Assembly (NCBI RefSeq): GCF_032854445.1
Contig: NC_088302.1
Location: forward strand, 30,971,979 to 31,031,978
DNA: 60,000 nt
Reading direction: 5' to 3'
Source of the DNA: Liolophura sinensis
Taxonomy: Eukaryota; Mollusca; Polyplacophora; Chitonida; Chitonidae
Part shown: piece by piece, positions 1-12,700 of the stretch
Layout of the letters: each line of letters begins with the position of its first letter
Position numbering within the stretch: position 1 is the stretch's first letter
Translations under genes and position numbers: made by a program
The notes under the pieces: model-generated
Databases searched by the model: none
What the model was told of the DNA's origin: nothing
Seen by the model: the letters and a program-made list of their open reading frames with translations, nothing else

Positions 1-2087
1 TAAATCAGCACTTAAGAAAGATCCTGCAGCTAATGAGATAAATGAAGACTAACCTTCATGGCTCAATACCGGTTTATAAATTTGTTGTTTTCTGCATTGA
101 AACTAATCGTACCAAACAAAAAATCAAAATGAAAAGATAATGTTACAAGTGTGTTGGTAATTTTCACACCCTAATACTGTTACCTAATAAGCTAATTAAA
201 AAGAACAGTTAAATATTAAATACACCTAATCAGCCAAATCAGCTTAATGTTAACTTCTTAACATGACATATCAAATTAGGTAAGACTTGATTGCATATAG
301 AATGGCAATTCAAAATCCAAGGTCAACCTAGTTTTTTTAAGAGAGCGTGAAGAGTCAAAAGTATGAGACTATGAAGACAATGGAGCATACAAGAATACTA
401 CAGGCAAATTAATGAAATCAAGAAACTAGATCTCACGCGTCCTTATAATAAATTACTGACAGGTAACATAGTTCAATGACAGACACGCAGGAACACTGCA
501 CTTCACTGAAATCACATATAAGGGTCACAAGCTGTTCTACTGGCGCCGCACATTAGCAAGTTGGCAATACTGATCTTTACTGTACATACCATAATAACTT
601 ATTCAAATACTGACAACTGTGTGCATTTTCAAATGAGGGTTTTAGAATCTCGATGACTGAGGCAGATCAAATAAACTCCAGAGAATACCATCAGGCTTGG
701 TGTTGATGATTTAAATATAAAAGATTGTCTTATTTCAAACTCTTAAGTGAAGTAATGAAATACTACAAATACAAATACAGTGTTAACATAAAAAAATAAT
801 AAATCCAAAAAAAAAAAAAAAAAAAAAGGGAGGGGGGGGGGGGGCATAACTTCTCATTTCACAGAGATGAGATTTGTTTCTGCTCTGGTGTTCAAGACAA
901 AATCTGAACAAATTTCATTGCTTTTAACAAGATTGAATGATTCTAACTTAACGCCACATGGGCAACATTTCAGCCATACCATGTCGTGCTTTTAACAACA
1001 AGCAAAGCTTGGTAACAGCAAATAGCTTATGGACAGACAGACAGACAGATGCAGACGATCACTATGCCATAATACGACCAGCAATAAGGGCATACCAAAA
1101 CCACCTGTAAACGTAGCTATATGTCAAAGTTTTACTCGGCCTCGGCTGCACATCTATGCATACAAGTACAAACCTATAAATTAACAATGTACATTTACAA
1201 ACATTTTTTGTCCTAAAGATGTTTGTCAACAATGTTCAAAACTAATGCAGCATTCCTTACCTTATCAAAATGAGCTGATGAGGTAATTATTTACATTCCT
1301 GGAGCGTGACTTAACACACCTCATTGATTTCAACTGCCAACTCTTTGCTATTAGCTGCATGTATACAAGCACACCTCAGCAGCTGATATACATGCCCTGA
1401 ATCATACAATACACACATGTACACGCATGTCTTAATACCACCTCTTCTGCTACCACACATAGGCCCCCTATCCTGGTTGCCAGGCCACAAAAACTTTCCT
1501 GTTATAAATATAGTACTGGTACAGATGTCAGCAAAGTCCAAAAAAAAAAAAAAAATAGCTTGATGATTTGTACAGTTCTCATGCAACCACACCCTACTAG
1601 AGACAGACCTAAGCTGCTCCAATGAAGATATGTCCACAAGGGTGTGTTTCAGGGGATATGACAACATCGAATTGTGATGTCGACTTGTCCCACACAATCA
1701 CCACAAAACGAGAAAGATTTTTTTTCTCACGAGACACACCGCTGTAGGTATTTTAAATCATGAATGCACATGCTGTTTTTTCTCCAAATTTAATTTTAAT
1801 GTGTAAAATCAGAAATAGGTATAGTATCTTAATAAATCTTAACTCTCAATAATGTCACCCAAATAGCCAAGAACAAGAAAGATTACAAAGATAACTTACT
1901 ATACATATTTTTTAAGAAAAACTATACTTTAATCTGGTTTGGAATAGTCAAATGTCCAGAAAGGTTGCTCTAAACTTGATGGCAAACTAGTAGATGTTAT
2001 AAAATATGGAAATTGGCAAATTCATTGTAATCTTCAAAACTATTAAACTGTTATGGTAATGGAAGTTTACCGTTCCTCATCACACAA

Positions 2088-2185
2088 TTTATTTATTCAT
2101 TTATTTATCTGACTGCTGTTTTACGCCGTACTCAAGAATATTTCACTTATATGACGACGGCCAGCATTATAGTGATGCATGACAG
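2088..2185 (-). mobile_element. tRNA-derived SINE, 3' tail fragment
   Basis: Reverse-oriented tail of the window's main SINE: a T/A-rich end (tttatttattcatttattta) followed by the conserved gttttacgccgtactcaag and a stretch matching the core at 20200-20260. Confidence 0.75.
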
Positions 2186-5100
2186 TTACTAAGTGAAATG
2201 ATGGATGACAGTTACTAAGTGACAGGTCAATCCAGAAGTCATTAAAAGAGAATCCTATACACCACAAGCACTGCATACAGACTACACATTAAGGTCAACT
2301 TTCCAGATATTCAGGAAATCCAACTATCTCTTTACTATTTTTTCTATTTGCCTTGACAAGTGATGACTTATAATAATGATGATGGTTATCAATAAAATCA
2401 TCATTTGGACATTTTATGGTCACGTTGAAGTTAACATACAGGTTTTGTAGCACCTACCCTAATTTTTTTTTTACCTTTTCAATCACCTCTGCAAACCAAT
2501 ATCTTGCAACATTCTGATAGAACTATGATGTGTAGAGAAATGATTTGCACAGTTTTATGAATTCTGCATCCTTAGTGACGCAAAATGAATCATGTTATCA
2601 TCATTTTATTCATAAATCCACTGATTGAAAGAGGTTGAATATGTTGCAGATTTACAGCAGATACACCTGACACAGTTCACCGTGCACAAACTTCTTCACA
2701 TTCTGCACCGAAGGCTCATTTATAAAAATGCCATTTTGTATTTGGATGCATGTTTTAAAGTGACCTTCATTAAAAGCTCTGCCTTTATCGACACAGGTAA
2801 TTTTGTGTAGTGAAACACCGAATCCTGTGAATGACTGTAAGTACAATCATCAACCTGGATTACATTTGTTCTACTGAATCAATTTCAACTTGTTTGATTA
2901 TTATTTACTTGAAAATTTTCGTGGTGATGTTTGTGAGTTGAAAAAAAAAACTGTTAAAAAAAATTGATTGTTTATGCAGTATTAAAAGGTTGAGCATTTC
3001 ATTCTATCTACAGGAATTAACAGTTTAGAAATGACGACAAACTAATGTACTTTAAATATTTTTAGTTTTTAAAAAACTTATCCCCAACCAAATTACCTAT
3101 TAACCTTTAGAAACAAGCCTCATATTACAAATACTGATTTTCGTGCAGTCTCCACATGTACCCCCATCAGTCATCAAGGTCTAACCAAAAAATATAAATA
3201 AATAAAAATATTAATGCTTATGTTTTTGTTGATATCATATTCATCACTGGACTTAACCCCTGATTACAAAGCCCTAACGAGACCTTACCTGACAGTCACA
3301 CCATACATACTTGTTGGCGTATGTGTATAATCACAGTTGTTTTGTTGGAAAACTAGAGGAATGTGGTCTGAGGGGTCAACCACTTCCCACAGACACAGAC
3401 AAATTTATCTGTCAATGAAGAAGACCTACAGGGTTGACAGGTGCTTGACTGTACAAGTACTCATTACACAAAGCAGTTACCATGGGATGCTGAGTGTACC
3501 AGGTAAGTCTGGCTGCTGATTGACAAACTTCTCAGGTATGACAACTAGGCTACTACAGGGATGCAGGAGGTAGAGACAAACCACACATGGCCACAGACTA
3601 AGTAAAGGCTCTGGTCTAGTTTGACAGAAGTTTGACAGACGCCTGAGAAAATCCTGTTAGCGTAGGTGTATCAGGGGGAGATGACTCACACGCACTTTCT
3701 CCTGCTGTACATGATTCTGTGCCTCTGTGCGCCCCCCCCCCCCCACCCCCTACATACAGCAGTCCACTCACATCCCAGCTGAGCAGGTTCTAACCCTTTA
3801 CCTGACTGCTAACCCACTCATTACTCCTGTCTCAGCAGACTCTACTGCTTTGTCCCCACAATCCAAAGGTTTAGTACATACTCGACAACACATCTTCCCA
3901 CCGGCATATGAGAAACCCTACAATTGTGGGAGTAAAGACAGAATAGACGACCCATTATACTAATTGACTGAAAACTAAAGCTCCTCCTCATGATAAACAA
4001 GATATGTGAAGTCGTACAGCAAATGTACTGATCACCAACTTCATTTTCATTTTTTTTTCAAGAAAAAATTTGAAAGTCAACAAAGGCCTCATATAAACTT
4101 ACACGCATCATAATTAAAAAGTCTATCATACCAAATGTACGATACAGTACCCAAAATGTTTTTAAACTCTTCCATACGTGCACTTGATATCTGTTTATAT
4201 AAACCAAAAATAAACCTAACTGATTTCTACACATCAATTCAAATCATTTATTCATAATCATTATTAATAAATATCAATAAATGTTTGCCCAGCAAACAGA
4301 CGCAGTTTGATTGATTGGCACGTAGCATGCCATGTCCTTGTTCTCTACAACCACAGCAGCCAAAGAAAAACTACACACTTGGTCAATTAACATCCATCAC
4401 CATAGTGAAAACCTTTGCCAGCTTGATTTGATGCTTAAATATGTCACGTACACATACATTTGACAAACACATGCTACTGTTAAAAGCTAGCTTTCTAATA
4501 GGATAAAAGCTGGATTTCTTATTGGATAAAAGCTGCATTTCTTATTGGATACTGTAGACGTTTTTCATGGTCTGGACCACATGTTAATATAACAAAAACC
4601 CAGTGCAGAACATATACCTCGTCACTGATCAATAAATTGAGCAGTTATAGGTCTATTGGTTGACAACCCTCAACTGAGGTAACCAAACTACATGAGCGTG
4701 TAAGGATTCCGTGGAAGTCAGATGCAGTCCTTTACATTCTTCTCCTGAAATATATTTGACTTTTGTTTCTTTTTCGTGCCCTTAAAAAGAGGTACTATGC
4801 AGATTTAACAGAAACTCATCTATGTACAAACATGGACATTTAATTGTGAGCTCTGGTTTTCATCACATAAAATACATAATCAAAATGCAGCGTAATAATT
4901 ATACAATGAGGAATCTTGCCTTGTGTACATATTAAGTAGTTCATATTTATTTCATAAAGTTTATTCCATGTAGGCTTAAGAAAATTAATAACATTAGACC
5001 CTGAATTTATTATTAGATTTACATAGTTTGACAGAATTTAAATCTTGCTAAATAAGTCTCAAATTATTAAACAAAATATAAAATGAAATTTATAATATAC

Positions 5101-5204
5101 ACTGTAATTACAAATATTTTTCTCGTTTGTCAACATAAGCAGCTAGTTATTACATTATTATCCATTATATTGCAATACCTGATTTAAAGTAATATCTTAA
5201 GCCA

Positions 5205-5372
5205 AAGTTAGGTTGACCTTCCCTCTGAAGTGGCTAGGAACGGGTATGCTATCCCACGTAACACTTCACCCTTACCGGAGACAAGACTTCAACAGGTTTC
5301 TCTCGCCACGATAAGGCTGAAATATTGCTGATGTGGCGTTAAGCCATAATCATTCATTCATTCATTCAACAA
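5205..5372 (+). mobile_element. Second SINE-like family with (ATTC)n tail
   Basis: Ends in gatgtggcgttaagccataa followed by tcattcattcattcattc. The same 3' core recurs at about 26915-26980 (gccaatgtggcattaagcca). A shared core plus a simple-repeat tail indicates a dispersed non-LTR-mobilised family distinct from the main SINE. Confidence 0.6.
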
Positions 5373-7450
5373 GTTTATACCTGACAGCAAAGCTGTGTTT
5401 TTTACCTGTCTAATGTAATAAAACAATGGGCTGTTCTGAGATACGATCAAACAAAAAAAATCTTCCGTGAACAATTCGCTCAGCTAATCTTAAAGCACTT
5501 TTGTCTCACCTACAACACGCACGTATTGTTACTCATAGTTCCACCTGTACCTGCATTATCGACAAAATGATTTACACCTGATACTATCAAGATTTCATAT
5601 ATACACCCACATGACAGAATTAGACATTGTGATGAGAGATATCAATTCAAACAGGTGTGTTCCACATCTAAATGCCATACATATACACCGTATGTACTGG
5701 CCTTCTGTGAAGGAAATTTTATATATTATATTTTATACTGGTACTTTTAATCTTTTAATTCAATTTTACTCCATCCAAAAATAACAAAATTTTATTAAAA
5801 TGAAATTTTTATACTTCAGTAAAGTGGTTATAGACGATCGTGTATATATCAACATCAATACCGGTCGACATGTAGAGTTATCTTATACAGTTTAATTGAC
5901 AAATACTTCACATTTATGTTTAAATATAATTATCAATACATACTGTGAGCAGTGAATATCACTTATCAATTCTCAAATTATACAATTTGTATTTATCTAG
6001 TGTTAAATATAGCTCACCCGTTTTCAATCTACATCTATAAAGTCGATCATGCTGTTAAAAAAATTTGCAGCAAATTTTACACACTTTTCACATGTATCAT
6101 CTTCATGTTGGCAGGATTACTGCTTTTTGTAGCTATGTTGGACGTCGGATTAACATCTGTTTAATTTGCATAAACGTGAAAACAAGTCATACTGCAACAC
6201 CATTTAACAGCAAAAAACTCTTACAAGTGCTTTGAAAGAGCAGCTCTTGACTATCAGCATAAAATCACCAGGTAAATTTTCAACTTCTACAAGATTAACC
6301 TTTCCTCTTATTCTTCTTTTCAGCTTAACAGCATTCGTTATCTTAATGACATGCACAGGCCACAATTAATTGATTCTAATTAGAAGCCTGAGTGAAATGG
6401 CCACCCACATGATTGTTAGTTCAGCCTGACTGGTCAGGGTAATTTCCAGTACAGGTAAGGTATGCGCTACCAACACTGCTCTATACACAGCCCTCGGATT
6501 ACATCAACCTCATCTGATTACTTTATATCAGAGATAATTAACTCACAAATGTGGGTCATTATCTTATATAGTTCGTGCTTGAGACCAGCATTTAGCTGTA
6601 ATTCTCAATCTGAGGTTACCCTTTCACAAAATCCTAATTCAAAGCAGAATTGAGTGGGTGCATAAATAACCCACTGACCCACAGGGCTGATATTACCAAA
6701 AATCTTGAAATTTGAAAGCAGAATGTCACAAATAGCAGGCACTTCTCAGCAGAAGCTTGATACTACAACCTTTTTTGTTCAGGCAAGTACCGTGTGTAAT
6801 TGCAGTTGAGCATTGTATCTGCACTGGCTCATAGCTTTTACCATGCAAAACTTTTTCTCTTTAATATTTTCAGGAAATCACTACGGTCTCAATGTGACCA
6901 ATGCAGCCAACATCACTGAACCAAACCTGTTGTCATTCAAGACTGCAGACATCCGGGCATTTGCCATTTTACTCTCTCCAACACAATTAACTCTCAGACA
7001 TACACACGATGGTGAAAACATTGTCTAAATAGCATGGGAGGTAATACAGTACTCTGCAACACTGATTCATACGTCCAAAACCAGGTTTTGTTGATGTTCA
7101 CAATTTACAAATGCGGTGCAGACCGTCCTGTTTTCTAACATACTGTAATTTCCAGTCATTTCAAATGTCGTTCTCAGAATATCATTCAATGCAGTTAATT
7201 TCCCTATACCTTCCCATATCATCTTTCACCTTGTCATCTGCTTGCCACTGCCTCCTGTGAGAGAAGTGCCGGGATAATAGGGTCATGTAATCCCCATCAC
7301 AATCGTTTAATTGATGCCATTATGTCCTGCAATCTGTACAAGACAACCTTTTTTCAGTATCTCCAACAACTTAATCAAAATCTCCAAGATTTCTAGTTTG
7401 AGCCAGACGTTATATTATTCCAATATGTAGCCACTTCCTCCAAATTCGGA

Positions 7451-9160
7451 GTGATGAGGTCACAATCCAAGGTCAACAAACAATATGACAATCTTTGCTG
7501 GAGGTCAGTATGAAAGCCTCATAATCCAAGGTCAAGCAACAATATGACAATCTTTGCTGGAGGTCAGTATGAAAGCCTCATAATCCAAGGTCAAGCAACA
7601 ATATGACAATCTTTGCTGCAGGTCAGTACGACAGCTTCACAATCCAAGGTCAACAAACAGTATGACAATCTTTGCTGGAGGTCAAGTCTCACAATCCAAG
7701 GTCAACAAACAGTATGACAATCTTTGCTGGAGGTCAGTATGACAGCTTCACAATCCAAGGTCAACAAACAGTATGACAATCTTTGTTGGAGGTCAGTATA
7801 AAAGCCTCACAATCCAAGGTCAACAAACAGTATGACAAACTTTGTTGGAGGTCAGTATGACAGCTTCACAATCCAAGGTCAACAAACAGTATGACAATCT
7901 TTGCTGGAGGTCAGTATAAAAGCCTCACAATCCAAGGTCAATAAACAGTATTACAATCTTTGTTGTAGGTAAAGCCTCACAATCCAAGGTCAACAAAACG
8001 CATGACAATCTTTGCTGGAGGCCAGTATGAAAGCCTCACAATCCGAGGTCAACAAACAGTATTACAATCTTTGCTGGAGGTCAGTATGAAAGCCTCACAA
8101 TCCAAGGTCAACAAACAGTATGACAAACTTTGTTGGAGGTCAGTATGACAGCTTCACAATCCAAGGTCAACAAACAGTATTACAATCTTTGCTGGAGGTC
8201 AGTATAAAAGCCTCACAATCCAAGGTCAATAAACAGTATGACAATCTTTGTTGGAGGTAAAGCCTCACAATCCAAGGTCAACAACACGCATGACAATCTT
8301 TGCTGGAGGTCAGTATGAAAGCCTCACAATCCGAGGTCAACAAACAGCATGACAATCTTTGCTGGAGGTCAGTATGAAAGCCTCACAATCCGAGGTCAAC
8401 CAACAATATGACAATTTTTGCTGGAGGTCAATATGAAAGCCTCACAATCCAAGGTCAAAAAAACAGTATGACAATTTTTGCTGGAGATCAGTATGAAAGC
8501 CTCACAATCCAAGGTCAACAAACAGCATGACAATCTTTGCTGGAAGTCAGTATGAAAGCCTCACAATCCAAGGTCAACAAACAGTATGACAATTTTTGCT
8601 GGAGGTCAGTACGAAAGCCTCACTATCCAAAGTCAACCAACAATATGACAATTTTTGCTGGAGGTCAGTATGAAAGCCTCACTATCCAAGATCAACCAAC
8701 AATATGACAATTTTTGCTGGAGATCAGTATGAAAGCCTCACAATCCAAGGTCAACAAACAGCATGACAATCTTTGCTGGAGGTCAGTATGAAAGCCCCAC
8801 AATCCGAGGTCAACAAACAGTATGACAATTTTTGCTGAAGGTCAGTACGAAAGCCTCACTATCCAAAGTCAACCAACAATATGACAATTTTTGCTGGAGG
8901 TCAGTATGAAAGCCTCACAATCCAAGGTCAACAAACAGCATGACAATTTTTGCTGGAGGTCAGTATGAAAGCCTCACAATCCGAAATCAACCAACAATAT
9001 TACAATCTTTGCTGGAGGTCAGTATGAAAGCCTGACTATCCAAGGTCAACCAACAATATGACAATCTTTGCTGGAGGTCAGTATGAAAGCCTCACTATCC
9101 AAGGTAAACACACAGTATGACAATCTTTGTTTGAGGTCAGTTCCAAAGCCTCACACAATC
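7451..9160. repeat. 59-bp minisatellite array (about 29 units)
   Basis: Direct repeats of a 59-bp unit containing tccaaggtcaacaaacagta, tgacaatctttgctggaggt and cagtatgaaagcct. Several units are shortened: near 7675 and 7968 and 8256 part of the cagtatga segment is missing. The short units recur 288 bp apart (7969 and 8257) with the same neighbours, which shows that a block of about five units was itself duplicated. The array lies in the LMO7-like intron just downstream of exon 5 in gene order. Confidence 0.92.
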
Positions 9161-9749
9161 CAAGGCCAATATTCTTTACTTTCAAAATCTCAGAAGGAGC
9201 TTTTCTCCAAGTATCTAAATGAAGAATGTATCATCTTCCTCACTCCTCCCCCACCCCACCCTCATAACTAGTCCACTTTCCCTTACAGCCTGAGTGTACA
9301 AATAACCCATCAATCTTCCTATTATCGCTCACAATCAGTAAATTCAAAACAACTTTCAAGTTGATGTAACCGACAAAAAATGTGTTTTGACATAACTTCA
9401 TGTCAAAGTTCACATCATTAACATATTCATTGGCCAATATCCTTGACATATATTTATTATACCTATATATCTAGAGGCTGTCTTTAACATTCTCACTCAT
9501 GCGCAAATTATTATATCTGGAAGAAAAACGATGAAAAAAAACAAAACATATCTGCTAAAGAGATAACAGAAAGATTAAGAAAAAAGCTTCTCCGCTGAGC
9601 ATATAATAATTGCATGCAGTAAAACTGCAGTTGAGACCATTCTGTAAATAGCAAAAATGTTGTTAATGAAGTTCAATGAAGTTGTTAATGACAGACATAA
9701 ATAACAGTGAAACATAAATATTAGTGATAAACAAAAGAGTGTAACTTAC

Positions 9750-9798
9750 ATTCCTCAAACGCCGATCAGTCTCCTGTTTGAGATAGCAAGGGTCATCA
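9750..9798 (-). CDS. LMO7-like exon 5 (last one found in the window)
   Basis: 49 nt between attttcag and gtaagt. It encodes DDPCYLKQETDRRLRN, which matches the segment before the final CH helix in LMO7. I searched the minus strand below this point for the expected next exon (a VLxTLxWLG-like stretch) and found none, so the following intron is probably longer than 9.7 kb. Confidence 0.82.
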
Positions 9799-12700
9799 CT
9801 GAAAATTATAAGGTAATTACATTTTAGAACATAAGTATATATTTTTATACTAAGTCATAGTCAAAACAGTGCACCGCATTTATGATTACTTTTTACTTGA
9901 TTTTAAATGACACGCATACAATTAATCAGCTTTCAGGAAGGTAGAATGGTGACCTTGGAATGTATCAAGAGGTTTGCATCTCAATGTATGTACATTAAAT
10001 TGATTTTTAAGCTTTGATCAAAGAATTAAAGTTCAATTTTGAGAGGAACCATAAACAAATCTGTCCAGGCAGATTTGGCTATTATCCTGACATGCAAAAT
10101 AGGCCTGATATTGTTTTGCACTAAGTGATGGTCATCACTTTAAAAAGTGCCACCACCTTGTAACAAAACAAATGCTGCGGAATCTAGAAATTGCCTGTCC
10201 AAGCAAAGAATACACCTAAGTACCTTCATAATTTAAATCATCTGGCCGTTATCCAATCCTTTTAAAATGTGCCAAAAAGGTTCCAAAAAGAATGCACACT
10301 GATAACACATTTTGTCAGTTATTAAGAACTGTCTCTTTCTACACTCCTGAAGTACTAAGCACCAACTCTCCTTTAACCCGTATCAAGGATGGAGTGTACA
10401 GGTACATATATTGACTGTTTTCCAGATTATACAAGAACATGGACACGCATGAACAAGAACCATCCCTATATAACCCAGGTTCACTATTCACACAAAGCCT
10501 GTTACAGAGAGACGCACAGTCTTTATACGTCCAGGGACAATACATTTACCTGGGCATCCCGTTTAAACGATTGTCATTACCTGAGCTTAGTACACAGTCA
10601 TGTGCTATATGTCCACACAACACACAGCAGCATCTATACAATGGCAGTACATCTAAGAGAGCTGAATCTATTGTCAGATAGGTATATATAAGCACAAAAG
10701 GTTCAAGTACAAAGTTGCAGGGGATCGAAAAAATACCTAACCTGTACCTGAGCACACAGGATAGTCCTTTTCAAGTCCAGAGTTGTTAAGTCCTGGTACA
10801 AGTATGCATATATACCGACAGAGACAGGATATCCTGCCTTCCATAGATAATCCTGTCTAATAGCCGAGTATAAAAACTAGTGGCGGAACAGGTTTTCAGC
10901 CTGGCCTTACCTAACCTCAATAAAATTAACCCAGAGATTGAGTTCTTGTTTACCTGCTCCATTAAGGGCCCCCGACGTCAAATCATCTTGGCCCGGTTTC
11001 CTCGAGCTAGTCGATTCTCAAAAAGAAACTCTAAACCCCTACATTTGCCTAACGATGCGTCATGATCTGGCCATTGGAATTAGTGCTTGTGAAAAGGGTA
11101 TATGTCCTGACGGTAACGCTATCTGTTCAGCCACTAGAAATCTCTTTGTATATGGGCCTACGGCAGTACTGCAGTGTTTGGTGGCCAGGTATGTGGGTTG
11201 GGGGTGTCGGGGGCCTGTTGACACATTCCACTTATCGCCTTTACCACTCCAGACAGATAAACCTGGAGAGGGAACATAGCAATAGACTTTCCCCATACAA
11301 CAGTTGTTGATAACTGACTGGAACAATCACAAGCCAGGTTCAAAAACACGCAGAGCCAAATAGCAAGGTCAGAAATAAAAAAAAAAGACCCAAATCACAG
11401 GTTTTGATATTAAACTGACTGGAACAACCATAGCCCATGTTCACAAACCAAGGAGAAGACTTTCTGGATATTTACACACAGACAGAAAGCAAGGTTGGAC
11501 ATGAAAAGAAGAAAACCCAGACATACATTCTACATACCAATGTTGATGAGCAGCCATATATTGTGGTTATAAAAGCTATAAATGAAGACACGAAAACCCA
11601 AACAGACATTCTACATGCCAACGTTGATGAACAGCCATATATTGTCGTTTAAAAAGCTGTAATTGAAGAGACAAAAACCTGAACAGACATTCTACATGCC
11701 AATGTTGATGAACGGCCACATTTCATGGTTATAAAAGCCATAATTGAAGAGACGAAAACCCAAACAGACATTCTACATACATATATCACCAAAGCTGCTG
11801 ACAACAGACAAGAAACAGACCCAAACAGACATTCTATATACACATATCACCAAAGCTGCTGACAACTGACAAGAAACAGACCCAAAAAGCAAGGTTACAA
11901 AGGAATAAGAATCACATCAATAGACATTATACATGCCAACAATGATGACCACAGATAGGCACAACGAGAAAGTCACCAATGAGGGAAAGAACACATGCAC
12001 TTTTCACATTGTAAAACTGATGACAATTCTCAGGCACAAGCAAGTAACAAGGTTGCAAATGAACAAAGGATCACATCAATACACAATCTACATACCAATC
12101 AGGAGGAAAGGTGGGTACAACCAAATAGAAGGATACAAGCTCACAAATGAATAGAGGAACATCTCAACAGACATAAACATACATTAAAGTTGATGATAAG
12201 ACACGACAACAGACAGACAAGGGCAAAGGAACAGAGGAACATCCCAACAGACATAAACATACATTAAAGTTGATGATAAGACACAAAAACAGACAAGGGC
12301 AAAGGAACAGAGGAACATCCAAACAGACATAAACATACATTAAAGTTGACAATAACACACCAGAACAAACAGACAAGGGCAAGTGAACAGGGGAACATCC
12401 CAATAGACATCATCATATAATGAATGGTATATAAAACACTACAGGACAGAGAGAGAGAGACTAAAAGCAGAACAGCGACGACGGTATGATAGCTGGCAAA
12501 TGTGGTCACACATACATACCTGGTGAAAGGACGAGAGGGAGATATGACCATTAAGTACACATGTATGTGTGCGTGAGGTTTTACATCGTACTGAACAATT
12601 TTTCAGTAACATGATGACGTGGAGTTATTAGGTGTGTGTCTTTTTGTTGCGGGGCAAGTTCATTACTCCAAAGTGCTGCTGCCACTGAAGTATCATGCCG

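Larger units (their letters stand above)
1..7440. other. Intronic DNA of the LMO7-like gene, no exon seen
   Basis: AT-rich sequence without a convincing exon. It holds an A tract running into a G tract at 809-844, a C tract near 3731-3745, a 22-24 bp unit repeated about three times at 4488-4551 (aaagctggatttcttattgg), and the repeats listed separately. Open frames here are short and show no family pattern. Confidence 0.6.

Noticed and set aside
7451-9160. CRISPR-like regular repeats
   Set aside because: The whole 59-bp unit is repeated with no unique spacers, and the setting is a eukaryotic intron.
10339-11349. Cluster of overlapping frames on both strands
   Set aside because: They overlap on both strands, have no recognisable motif and lie inside an intron of the LMO7-like gene.
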